DNA of 64,000 nucleotides from Branchinecta lynchi (lineage: Eukaryota; Arthropoda; Branchiopoda; Anostraca; Branchinectidae). Below the pieces are notes generated by a model. That model made no database searches. It was not told the DNA's origin and worked only from the letters and a program-made list of their open reading frames with translations. Positions 41,989-52,236 of the stretch are shown here, piece after piece. Location: the NCBI GenBank assembly GCA_023053575.1, contig JAKZAP010000014.1, positions 1,488,001 to 1,552,000 on the forward strand. Direction: 5' to 3'. Numbering within the stretch: position 1 is the stretch's first letter; each line of letters opens with the position of its first letter. The translations under genes were made by a program, and so were the position numbers.

Positions 41989-43041
41989 TCTCCATCCTCA
42001 TTTGGATCGTAAATTACGCATTGTACTAAGGCAAGTGAAGTTTGTGTGACTACCATCTAGCATTGTTTGTTTCTCGGCAGGATTCACGTACTGGCTAATT
42101 GGTGTTGCAGAATTTGCGGTCATTATTCTTTATTATGACATTTTACAAAAATAACGAAAGTATTCAATAATAAGCAATGTTGCTCTACGAGGGAGGGGTA
42201 CGATGCCAAGTAAGCTAATAGCTTACTGCAATTCCGCGCTGACTTTCCCTCTAACTGTGACGGCAAAGAACAGACTGACGAAGCATGGGGTGAGGGTTAA
42301 ATACTCTATCTTACTAAGTCCAAAACATGCCACTGATCCTCAGGAAGAAGGAGTAAGCGTGTCCGTACGACTCAAACTCGATGAATCAAATCCTGTGTCA
42401 ATCAATCACCGCAATCTTTGAGAGCAGCTTTGACACCACTCTGCCTTTTTTCCGCTAGATACCCGGAGAGGCCGGAGATTTTGCATCCTCGAGGAGAGAT
42501 AGTCATCAAGAGTATTTGGTTTTGCCCACGAGGACTGACTGATAATAACTAGCCTATTGAAGACTTTGAAAAACAAGGGCGTCAGAATTTTCTTAAGTTG
42601 CCACTCTCTTTAAACGGCGATTCTTCTGGCTTTTGATAGGGTATTTCGGGGGGGGGGAGGGGTAGCTTTCATTTGTATTCACTATCATTGTTGAGCACTG
42701 GTGCATAGGTCACGCATTGAAAAATGGCCCCGTTACCCATTGTACACGTGCATTTCTGATTTCCGACTGTTTTATGATACCATTGATACCTAACGCATAC
42801 GCATGGATATGTCTTTATTGAATGACCATATCAGTGTCTGTCGGGTCCAGAGTCATCTTTGAAATGTTTTAGTATCAAAGAGAACCCCTGTAGCCCATCC
42901 ATTAGGCTTAAATATTCTTTGCGCCCAAGCTGACTCTGAAGCATTTATTCAAACAATGTTTACACTAACCTGTAATCCATCATTACTATTATTAAACCTT
43001 ATAATCCATGATTACAGGTTTGTTTCCTTTCCCGAAGTTGA
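41989..43041. other. Intergenic, no gene seen
   Basis: An open plus-strand frame at 42203-42421 has no recognisable domain, and I do not support it. A G-run lies near 42649. Confidence 0.35.
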
Positions 43042-43150
43042 ACCAGAGGATTGACAGCCTGACGAGGACCTTTGCCAAGAAGGGCCGAAATATCGCTGAC
43101 GAAGAATCGTAGCTGACGTATCCGTTGTAAACATTGTTTGAATAAACATT
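43042..43150 (+). repeat. Family D fragment
   Basis: GAGGACCTTTGCCAAGAAGG, GCCGAAATATCGCTGACG and AGCTGACGTATCCGTTG: one arm of family D. AAACAATGTTTACA flanks occur at both sides (42952 and 43130). Confidence 0.65.
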
Positions 43151-44384
43151 AGGCTTAGCCCTACAGCCCAGACATTAAGATCCAGGGCAGCTTGGCAGTT
43201 AACAGAGCCATTTTTTTGTAGTTTAGCAGAATACGAACTCATTTTTATTTTTTATTTACTTAAAGCTTAACCAAAGAAGGCTAAGACGCGGCAGTCTAGT
43301 TACATATCAAGTATTCACTTAAATAGACATGGACACCCAATGAAGATGCGTTACCCCCGTTTGTCCACTGTCCACGGATAATGGATTTCATCGAATGAAC
43401 TTAATCTTCCGGATTTATGATACCTCCATTCACCTGTTCCTTTATGCTTGAAATATTTGCCAAATACAAAGGTAAGCCATTGCCTAAAAATAAAGCGGCG
43501 CTTATTGTCTTTAATCCTGCAAATCCAGGCTTGTTTTCGAATTCAAAATCTGAATTGGTTTGTCGTGCAAGCAGCGCAGTTCAGCTAAACTTAAACGTAC
43601 TTTGACTTTAGAAAATAGGTAAGCAGAATTAGAAATAAAACAGACAAGGACTAACTGTATCCTTTTACATATTAATTACAACTTCGGCCCTTGACCGGGA
43701 CCACTCCCGTGGTCGCGGCCCCTAGGCTGAAATTTGCCACTGAGCACCTTTAGGAATCGTAGGAATAGTACGAGGCTTATAATATGTTTGTCTCTTTGTT
43801 AGCAATGACAGTTGGCTTCAGAGCAAATAAATCTTTTCTTTGTACGCCGACTTTGCCATTTAGGTTTGCCAGTTTAAAGAGAGAAGCAGATCAAGGAAAT
43901 AATACTGGCCTATGGTTATGGGGACTACATAATCACAATCATCATACGCAACACACATAATTAAAAGAAAACAAATATCAAATAAATCATTGCAGAGACA
44001 GGCGGGGGGGGGGGGGGGGGGGGGGTTGTACTGGGCTGTTGTCTTTAACGGACCAACAGTGTCTCCGCTAGCTTACTAATAGGCTACACACAAAAAACAA
44101 CAAAAAGTCAGGTATGGAGAGGATCGGCCACTCCTTGTCACTGGGTGTGCATGAGACCGGGTATTGATCGGTAATCGACTAGAAACGGACCGAACACTGG
44201 CATGCCTTTGAATTGTAGTGACCAACTCCTGGACACGACTAAAGCTCTAAAATTGCATGTCGTGGTACTAAACCTTAACAAATTTCCTGTTTTCTACAAA
44301 ATTTCAAGAGGCCTGCTCAACCAGTTCCCACATGTTCAGGGCTCTTTGCGATAAAAAGTCACCTTTTGAATAATTGAAGCTGTG
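43151..44384. other. Intergenic, no gene seen
   Basis: TTTTTATTTTTTATTTACTT near 43242 may be a minus-strand retroelement tail. A long poly-G run lies at 44005-44026. No supported coding frame. Confidence 0.35.
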
Positions 44385-44530
44385 CTAAACGAGTACGTTA
44401 GCTGAGATATATTTAAGTTCGACCCTCCTTGACAAGGGTCATTTTCAGGCTCAAGCTAGAAAAACGAACCTCGAACAGTCTGAGTTGACTTGTCACAGGT
44501 TCCTTGCAAAGAGGTCCAGATATCACTAGT
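44385..44530. repeat. Family D fragment, diverged
   Basis: GTGCTAAACGAGTACGTTAG, GACCCTCCTTGACAAGGGTC and TTTTCAGGCTCAAGC match the left arm of family D at low similarity. A degenerate right arm follows. Confidence 0.55.
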
Positions 44531-44649
44531 GTATATCTCAGCTGAGTTTTTTGATGGGGTTAACAACTTCTAACAATTTCTCCGACAAGTAAATAAATCC
44601 AACAACGGATTCGGTATGTCTTCTAACCACTACGTTGATACCGACAATA

Positions 44650-45023
44650 GTTGCGTTTTTGCTGATACCATGGTATCTGGTACCACGGTAACTGGATCTA
44701 CAATTAGTCGTTTTTGCAGTTATCGTGGTATCTGATACACGGTGCTCTGCAAAAACGACTATTGCCGAAATTGCACTTTTCGAACTCATCCCAAAAGAAA
44801 CCCAGATATCCAGTTACATCACTAAGTGCTAAACTTCTTTCTCACCAATCTGATAAAATTTGATGAAAGTGAGATGACTTTTCAGATACCACGACCAGTT
44901 ACCACGGTCGGACCATAGTATCTGAATATCTGATACCAGGATAACTGGCCAGATACCACGATAACTGCAAAAAACGCCTTTTGACCGTGCTATCAGATAC
45001 CATGGTATCTGCAAAAACGCAAC
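44650..45023. mobile_element. Family F element, copy 4 (different interior)
   Basis: From (TA)GTTGCGTTTTTGCTGATACC to GTATCTGCAAAAACGCAAC(TA), 374 bp. The interior is built of the words GGTATCTGATACC, CCACGGTAACTGG and CAGATACCACGATAACTGC in both directions, so it can fold extensively. Only the terminal sequence links it to copies 1-3. Confidence 0.75.
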
Positions 45024-45099
45024 TAATATCTGACCCTTTTTCAAAGTTATCTGCAACTGCCCAGGACCTTCAAGTTTCTGCCCTTGGCCATTTCTCCGC

Positions 45100-45292
45100 A
45101 TTCCATTAAGGAAGAATATTTTTTAGACCCGATTAGTCCCTTTTCTTTTTTTAATGTTTTTTTTTTTTTTATCTTGTGCATTTATGACATTATTGAAAGT
45201 TCAGTGTATTTTTCCTTTTCTTTGTCTGTACTGCACAATTTTAGTCTTCTTAAGCGCGTAAATAAAATTTCTGCATCATCATCATCATATGC
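45100..45292 (+). mobile_element. Retroelement 3' end with (ATC)n tail
   Basis: A T-rich UTR ending GCGCGTAAATAAAATTTCTG, then (CATCAT)n at about 45274-45288. Same style as the LINE remnant that ends at 11131. Confidence 0.5.
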
Positions 45293-45717
45293 CTTTATGC
45301 TCGTCGGGCCTCTAATACCAGTCAGGTAGTCAATTTAGGGTTAAGGAGACATACTGAATCCACATTTAAAATTAACTTTCTCGCTGGACAAGTAGTCTAC
45401 GATACCAGAATACGAACCAGAATACTGTCGAGAATACAGGTCGTTATGCTTTTCTCGTAGCTTCTTGCCCGACAGAAGCTATTTTGTGCAAAGCTGTGCC
45501 GACGTATTTCATCAGAAGTATTCCTATCGGTTGGGTTAGAGCTGATTTTTTTGGCAAAAACGCAGTCGAATATCATTCGCAGTCAGCTTAGGGAATTATC
45601 TGAACAACACTCAACAGAAAATTGACTAAACTGAAAAGCTTATTAAGCTAAGCTGTTGTTGTTGATCAGCAACAACAACAAGTGTTTTCGATCAGCAAGA
45701 ACAACGAGTGTTGTTGA
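45293..45717. other. 3' flank of the PAQR gene, repeats of TTGTTGATCA
   Basis: TTGTTGTTGATCAGCAACAA and related words at 45655-45725 form overlapping small palindromes directly downstream of the PAQR stop. No canonical minus-strand poly(A) signal was noted. Confidence 0.4.
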
Positions 45718-46795
45718 TCAACAACACTTTTCTTCCTTTTTGCACAAGGTGACGTCATCTTTACAGTTGAGAATGACATAACAACTGAACGCGATCAAGA
45801 TAAGAAAATTAACACCAATCACAGTTAAAGGCATCACAAAACTCGAGAATTTGTCCAGCAATTGACCACTTGAAGTCAAATACTCCCTCCTATGCTCAAC
45901 ATCGATTAACCCCCCTTCCATCTGGAAATAAGTTGCCAGAACACCAAAAATGTGCAAAAAGTGGTGGGAATTACCGAAGAAATCGAAACGACCGGGAAAG
46001 AACTTCTCTGGGATACGCGTGGCGTAGCAAACGGCCGCGACGCAGATTGCCGCAATTTGGAAGTAATGGTAAATCGCCAAACGGTCACAAATCGGTTCGC
46101 CGTCGTCGATAACGATTTTCCCCCAACCGTGATGCAATGGACAATTAACGATACGCGTAACTAGTGGTATCGATTCCCAGAGGTACGATACGACAAACCA
46201 CCCGATACGGAGACCTTTTTGGAGATTCCGCTTTTCATCCGGAACGAATCGCGAAAGACAGGTCAAAATCGTCGCGATTATACTGTTTAAAATACTGACA
46301 TGGATAAAAATACCTTCGAAATATGAACCGAAAAGCTCGACTGGAAAGATGTAAGCGCGGTAGAGTATCGCACAGCCAAAGGAATAAATACTGATTGCAC
46401 CGTAGTCGAGGAAGAAGCAGATGTGTCGGACGGTAAAACCGAGGCAGCAAAACCCATGTGCGACGCTTGACATGAAGGGGTATAGAAACGCTGTGAAGAA
46501 GTAAGGGATTAAGGGCCAAACGTATGAGTCGTTCCAAAAATCGTATTTTTTGGTGAGGAGCAAAAATCGCCAGACGAAGTAAGCAGCTGCGACGAAATGG
46601 CTCCAAAAGTTCATTGTTTCGTTCGTTGGGTAAAGCAGGCTCCAGAATGTTTCGGTGAGGGAGCATTTGTCTTGTCGGTAGCCTAGAAAAATCAGGTTCA
46701 GTGACATAGTTCTCACACGAAATTAGGGAGTCTGAAATATCTAAGTCCTTCTCTGAAATCGGACTTGATAATTCTAACACGGACTTTTGCGTCAC
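45718..46795 (-). CDS. PAQR family membrane receptor, class II (membrane progestin receptor-like), with apparent frameshift near the N-terminus
   Basis: Seven-helix membrane protein of the progestin and adipoQ receptor family. The uninterrupted part runs from 46716 (ATG at 46707) to the stop at 45718, about 330 residues. Motifs: LGYRQDKCS (residues 11-19), TNETMNFWSH (31-40), SSVAHGFCC, LDYGAISIYS, RIPEKFFPGRFDF and GNSHHFLHIFG. The Ser-x3-His, Asp and His-x3-His metal-site residues of PAQRs are all present. The LDYGA, PGRFDxxGxSHH and FQME strings resemble mPR gamma/delta (PAQR5/6). An upstream frame from ATG 46795 ends VTEPDF and joins FLGYR only if one T of the T5 run (46687-46691) is skipped. 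Either the gene is frameshifted or sequence-errored, or translation starts at 46707. The coding part is intronless, as in vertebrate PAQR7/8/9. Confidence 0.85.
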
Positions 46796-46952
46796 TGCAG
46801 ACCGCTCTTTGTTTGAAATTCAGGCCAGATTGCAGCCTTCTGCCATTCCTGCTGCCTAGAGACGGCTTCAGAATAGACTGTTCGGCTCGAAGAAAAATCT
46901 GCTGTCTGTTTTTTTCTACCGATCTAAAAAACGGCACAAATGCACAACATTA
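46796..46952. other. 5' flank of PAQR
   Basis: Short gap between the PAQR start and family F copy 2. It presumably contains promoter or 5' UTR sequence; no element is recognised. Confidence 0.3.
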
Positions 46953-47436
46953 GTTGCGTTTTTGTTCGGCTTTTGCCTTTCCCTTTTCAGCTTTGGCTTT
47001 TTATGGTTTTCAGGCCTTTTTTAACATTCTCGCGTTTTCGTACGTTGCCGTTACTACTAAGGACTTTTCACTTTTTTCAGATGAAAACGCTATTTTGACA
47101 AATGCCATTTTATTTGTATTTTACTTGCACTTAAAATTTTTCATCTTTAAAACCCGAGACAGTCTCGAAATACTGATTTTCACTCTGAATCAAATTCCTC
47201 TTTTATTAGATTTCGGGATAAACTGGATAGAGTAGCGAGGCAAAAAGCCAAAAGGAGAGCGTAACTTGGTCACCTACCAAGTTTGCCTTTTTGCAAAAAG
47301 CCGAGGGAAAAGGCGAAAGTCGGCCTTTTGACAAAAACGGGAAATTGTCAAACAGTGCTTAGGACCATTTTACGAAAACGCAAAAAAAGTAAAAAGCCGT
47401 CGAAAAGGCGAGTGAAAAGTCGAACAAAAACGCAAC
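46953..47436 (+). mobile_element. Family F element, copy 2
   Basis: 484 bp from (TA)GTTGCGTTTTTGTTCGG to CGAACAAAAACGCAAC(TA), colinear with copy 1 at 25449 (shared AACTTGGTCACCTACCAAGT and ATTGTCAAACAGTGCTTAGG). It sits about 160 bp upstream of the PAQR start codon. Confidence 0.82.
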
Positions 47437-47579
47437 TATTCACTTCCTTTCGGTTGTCAGTCTCAGAGTTTCCAACACCTTTCCTTACATCCCGTTACTC
47501 CATTTCCTTGTCCTGGGATGCAGGGATTCCCAAATTCCTTACATTAGCACGATGAATCCTGGGCTTTCAATTGATAACG

Positions 47580-48002
47580 GCATATTATTTATCTATTTAT
47601 CACCCGTCATTTCAAACAGAAAAAGGAAGAAAGTACAAAAACGAAAAGAAAAACAGAACTTAACACTTTCATAGGAAACGCACAAAAAATCGACAATTAC
47701 AAACTGAAACTCTCTGACTGACTAAAAACTGCACACGATTACATGCATACATACAAACACGAATTTTGCTCCACGGGTGGGACTAGATTTTTTAATTTTA
47801 CTTTCTAATGAGGTTAGGGAGAGCAAGCTTAGAGTCTTGTAGGTTATATATTGTCATCATTTTGGTATTTATTGTCCAAGGGGGAGCCGCAGTAAGTATT
47901 TGGAGAATCTGAAGAAAGTGGAACAGAGTTTATTTTTTTCACTAGCTGAGAATATTTGCAAGAAGGGAGCTAGGTGACTGTTGGGTCTCATGTAATGTGT
48001 AC
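47580..48002 (-). pseudogene. LINE remnant, ORF2 C-terminus and 3' end
   Basis: Minus-strand reading gives LCSTFFRFSKYLLRLPL followed by stops, similar in pattern to YFKYAKHLLHLSKL in the remnant at 49551. AT-rich 3' UTR ends near 47583. Strongly degenerate. Confidence 0.5.
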
Positions 48003-48005
48003 TTC

Positions 48006-48794
48006 GGGTTCGTTCCAGCTCCTCTTCATAGTGACTTCGGAGTAACTACCTGTGACGTCAGAAACTAACTACTACATGGAACGGTCGAAGTTACTACGGG
48101 ACGAGATAACGCGTGTTTCTTGAATGCAAGAAGAGATGTGGGAATGTATGGGGAAGGATGAACAGAAAAAAATAGTTTGTTTTTGCTGCAAAAGAACGGC
48201 TTGATATTTATTTTGAAACAGATTCTTCAAGTGAAGGAGAAGAGGAGCTAATGCTGCAGGCTAGTTAATGGAGCCGTGACTGATTATGCCCGTTAATTCT
48301 CTGTCTATATTCCGGTTGTATCTTTTTGGTCGCTAAATCCATGTTTTCACTATACAGGCGTTTGAGATTCATTCCTGCCACAGTCCCAATCAAGTCACCA
48401 GACCGACCGGTAAACCGTCAACGAGGTTTACAAGAAGTTATTTTTGGGGGCAGCAGAAAATCACTCAATAATGTCCTGTTTATTTTAGCAATTACACCTT
48501 CTCTCATTTTGCTGCCCCAAGTTCACATTTTAAGACGGCTCTTGGAAAGTGAAAGTGCTAAAGACGGTCGGGTACTATCTTTACAAAAAGTTACTTCAAA
48601 GTATGTTTATGTGTTTTATTTACTTTCTTCATTTACTCCGCTTTCTGAAAACGGCGGGTTATAAATAAATTACTTACTTACTTACTTAGTAACGATCTTC
48701 CTTGTGCTCCCAGTAACTTTTTGACAAGCTGGAACGGCGAAAGTGACTGAAAAGTAACTATTTAGTAACTTTCGGGCCGAGCTGGAACGAACCC
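48006..48794. mobile_element. Element Q: family C relative with TTC target duplication, carrying a LINE tail
   Basis: Ends GGGTTCGTTCCAGCTC and GAGCTGGAACGAACCC are exact inverted repeats flanked by TTC (48003-48005 and 48795-48797). Subterminal AGTAACTAC and GTGACGTCAG words resemble family C. The interior includes GAAAACGGCGGGTTATAAAT and (ACTT)n at 48640-48690, the 3' end of a plus-strand LINE. Confidence 0.7.
48602..48690 (+). mobile_element. LINE 3' end with (ACTT)n tail
   Basis: TATGTTTATGTGTTTTATTT, CTCCGCTTTCTGAAAACGGC and AATAAATTAC(TTAC)n. The same sequence occurs inverted at 49551-49650, so the two copies form an inverted pair about 860 bp apart. Confidence 0.75.
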
Positions 48795-48797
48795 TTC

Positions 48798-49550
48798 GTC
48801 TTACAAATATTTTTGAATGTCTTTTTTTAGTTTTGCGATCTTTCTTACTCGATTAGTTACAATTTAAGATGGGAAATTTTAATTCCTGGAATCTTGTCTC
48901 GCCTTGACCATCCACCACGAAAGAGGGTGGATTTTTTGTAGGTAAACGCTGAAAGCTAGAATAGGATTATGAATTCTATGTTTCGATACGGACTTACTTA
49001 AAGAAAACTTAAAAAAAAAACCGGCAGGCTGAGTGGCAACTTTTAAATCAAATTGCACATATGAAATTAAGACCAGACGTACTAGAAATATAAATCTGTG
49101 AAAAGGTTTTACAGCAACAAGCACTTAAAGCCTTTGAGTCATGTGGGCCGAGAAGGTGGGAGACACCATCATTTTTTGATGGGTTGGATTTTTACGAACA
49201 CACTGTTACCTTTGTTTTCCCCAAAATCCTCAGGGTAGCCAACGCTATCCACAAGTTACTTGAACACAATTCACTCCTGAATGCCAATCCGCCATTGCTC
49301 ATTAACTATTCATTGATCTCCTGCCGCTGGTCAAAAGATTACTAGAACCTTCGAGAAGATCGAGTGGCGTGTAAGAGGATTAAAATTAAGTATATTACCA
49401 TGTGAACGTTTAGATATGTCGGAAGAAGAAATCATCGGTCAGTTTGACATTTTTGGTCTCGGAAGCTGAATATTATTTAGCTTAATTGCAGAACCTTCAA
49501 GAAATCACTATAACATTTTCTATATGCCTGCTACAATAAGAACATTTTTG
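48798..49550. other. Intergenic, no gene seen; contains repeat U copy 2
   Basis: GAGAAGGTGGGAGACACCAT near 49150 with ACACTGTTACCTTTGTTTTC downstream repeats the segment at 33770-33890. No coding frame is supported. Confidence 0.4.
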
Positions 49551-49975
49551 TTAGTAAGTAAGTAAGTAAGTAATTTATTTATAACCCGCCGTTTTCAGAA
49601 AGCGGAGTAAACGAAGAAAGTAAATAAAACACATAAACATACACAAAAAGACACTTAATTTCAATCGTCGGCCAGGAAGCAGTGTAGAAGGTCGTGCGCT
49701 CGTTGGGTTCTGTTGTCAATGATTTTTGATAGCGAAGAAGAAACATCCAAAAGGGTAACACTTGCATCTTGAATTTTGAACTTCTCCGTCAAAGTATGGT
49801 TATGGCATAATTTCGACAAGTGGAGCAGGTGCTTTGCATATTTAAAATAACATGATCTCATCTTTTTTATCTCCTTCTTTCGCAGAACATGAGTGACACC
49901 AGAACGAAATAGTATAGAAGGAGCGCAGAAGGTCCTGTACAATTTTCCCAAAGCTTTACGATTATAGCGCCCCGG
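49551..49975 (-). pseudogene. LINE remnant, ORF2 C-terminus with (CTTA)n tail
   Basis: Minus-strand frame of 96 residues ending at 49661: RKKEIKKMRSCYFKYAKHLL, HLSKLCHNHTLTEKF and RTQRAHDLLHCFLADD. It looks like the region after the RT domain of a LINE. The 3' UTR then has GAAAACGGCGGGTTATAAAT and a (TTAC)n tail at 49551-49572. Confidence 0.65.
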
Positions 49976-50730
49976 TTGGGGACGATGCGCCCATAGGCGG
50001 TACGGATTGACAAAGTCAATTTAGATTCAAAGTCAAACTATGATTCCATCCTCCCCATATCGGGCGCTTCCAACCCGCACCGCTAGATGACCCATCGGTC
50101 GGATCGAGTCGTGGCTTCATCCTGGGTCTTGGGTGGGAGGGTCTAGACGTTTCAAGTGCTAGAATGCTTATGATGCAAATCCTTTAATATTTCTAACAAT
50201 TTCTTGTATTGTAGTTGTATTTCATACGGCCAACAAATCTGAACTGAATTGAAAACTAAATTCATAAATACTCCTTTGCTAATCATGTATTTATGGCGCC
50301 TTCTCTTTATTGGCGCATTATAGGATTTGAAGCCAAGCTGACCATTCATTGCAAACAAGATCGCATTCTAGAACCTGTTCTGTTGTAATGACACAAGCTT
50401 TTTTGTGATGAGCAATGTGAATATGCAATAACTTTGTAAAGCTGTAATAGTCGTCTAAAAAAATAACAGAAAATCGCTAAGGTGGACCTTGTTTGCTTTG
50501 AGGGCTGTCGATGTTACCGTTATCTCTGTTAATATTTTCTTCAGTCCTACATGCAAGAACTCTAGTTAAAAACTAGAGTGTAAAACTAGCACAAAAAAAA
50601 AACTAGCAAACGTGTAAAACTAGCAGAAAGTCCCCTAAAGTAGGGTCTTGTGTGCTGCATGCAACGAAATTGTGACAACACTACGTTCAATTGTTTTGAT
50701 TGTTTTTCTACATTTCTTTCATATCAGTTG
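49976..50730. other. Intergenic, no gene seen
   Basis: No supported feature. AAAACTAGNA words are repeated at 50566-50620. Confidence 0.35.
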
Positions 50731-51340
50731 TAACAAGACGAAAGCTTTCGATGGGATCCCAGAAATTTAATATTTGATACAGACAATTGGGTCTTGTCTT
50801 CGCCAGACCAAGTCTTCGCCAGACTCGCTGAACACCTTTACTATTAAAATTTAGAAACAGATTAAGGCCAAATACCTAATCGTCTGAGAAAAACAAATTC
50901 AGATATGGATTCAGCATGTGCGTTTACCTCTGTAAGTTATATCTATATTGACGGGACTGATCGAAACTTTCCTGCCTTACTTCTGCCAAGTTTCCTGTTT
51001 CGGTCGAATTCCGGGAGAACTGCTTGTCCGGCAAAAAAATAAACCTTAAAAAGCAATTAAGTATATCTCCTTACCCCTATATCGAACATCTAATCAACTT
51101 CAAAAAACTTTACCTTAGAACTTCATTTTTTGCCGGATTCCGGGCGAACTACTTGTCCAGTAGAGAATGATTTTGACATCAAGTGTTCAGAATGTCTTCT
51201 TAGCCCTTAATCGAACATCTAATCAACTTCAAATAAAACTTTTACTTTTAACAATCTTTCTGGTCTTGGCCAGATTCCGGGCGAACTACTTGTCCGGCGA
51301 GAAAATAGTTTTCATAATCGTGTTCAGCGCTATCATCAGT
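50731..51340 (+). repeat. Family A repeat, copy 7 (3'-truncated)
   Basis: AACAAGACGAAAGCTTTCGA and TGGGATCCCAGAAA, then about four units. It stops at CATAATCGTGTTCAGCGC without the terminal domain. Confidence 0.85.
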
Positions 51341-51929
51341 TCCGAACGAGAATTTATCCACTGAATAAATGAAGTCATTCATGCATGTGTAAACAGTAGG
51401 CCTAGTCCGATTCTTGTAAAGACTGAACACTATAAACTAGGAACGAACTAGGTAAAGAGGGACGAAGAACGTGGGTTTATTATTTTAAAAACATCAAACA
51501 AATAAATAATAAAACAATCCATACCCGTGAGAATTGCTGGTTCCCGACTGGACTCGTGAACTTCATGACATGGTAGGACTTTGACCCTGTGGCTTACAAC
51601 CCGACGGTAGAACACGGAAGATCTGGTAGCTCCGACTTCAAACTGTTTCCAAACCCCTAACGGGAAGGGTAAGTTGGCAGATTGAAAGCTCATATTTCGA
51701 AGGAACCGTCGGGTATTATTTGTTGCGGGTGTTTTGGAATCCGCCTCATGTCTTGGAAGAAAAGATGAGAGGCTGCTGGGATGCTCCTGAAATTAGGAAG
51801 AAGAAACTCTGATGGTGTATGTACTATATGAAATAAAAACATACATTTGGACGCATGGCACGTATCACGGGGAGGAGAGAGTGTGCTTGGGGCGAAGGAT
51901 GCCGCCGAAGGATGCAAGCTGTCTATCTT
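51341..51929. other. Intergenic, no gene seen
   Basis: TTTATTATTTTAAAAACATC near 51476 may be a minus-strand retroelement tail. Open minus-strand frames at 51448-51917 lack recognisable domains. Confidence 0.35.
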
Positions 51930-52233
51930 GAGCGTGTTCCATCCTACTTACCGTAGTTACTACGCATGACGTCACGAATTCTGGCTTTTTCCGTCAAGGC
52001 TGGAACGACTTTTCTATTTTCCCGCAGAATATCATACCACGGGCGAATCCGACCAATCACGATTCAGATATCCGTAGTTACTACGCTTACTACGCTCCTG
52101 AGCGTTGTAAGCAAATAGCTACTATTAGTTTCTATCTCGAGAAGGTTGGAACGGTCAGCGTAGTAACTTTTGGTGAGGTTGGAACGGAAATAGTCACTAA
52201 TAGTTACTATTGGTACGAGGGTGGAACACGCTC
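51930..52233 (-). mobile_element. Family C MITE, copy 3 (target duplication CTT)
   Basis: 304 bp from GAGCGTGTTCCATCCTAC to GGGTGGAACACGCTC, flanked by CTT at 51927-51929 and 52234-52236. Orientation is opposite to copies 1 and 2. Confidence 0.85.
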
Positions 52234-52236
52234 CTT

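Noticed and set aside
42203..42421. 72-residue plus-strand open frame
   Set aside because: No family resemblance, no upstream or downstream exon partner found.
46235..46795. 186-residue minus-strand open frame as a separate gene
   Set aside because: Beyond its first ~37 codons it is the out-of-frame shadow of the PAQR coding sequence; only the N-terminal part is of interest, as a frameshifted PAQR start.
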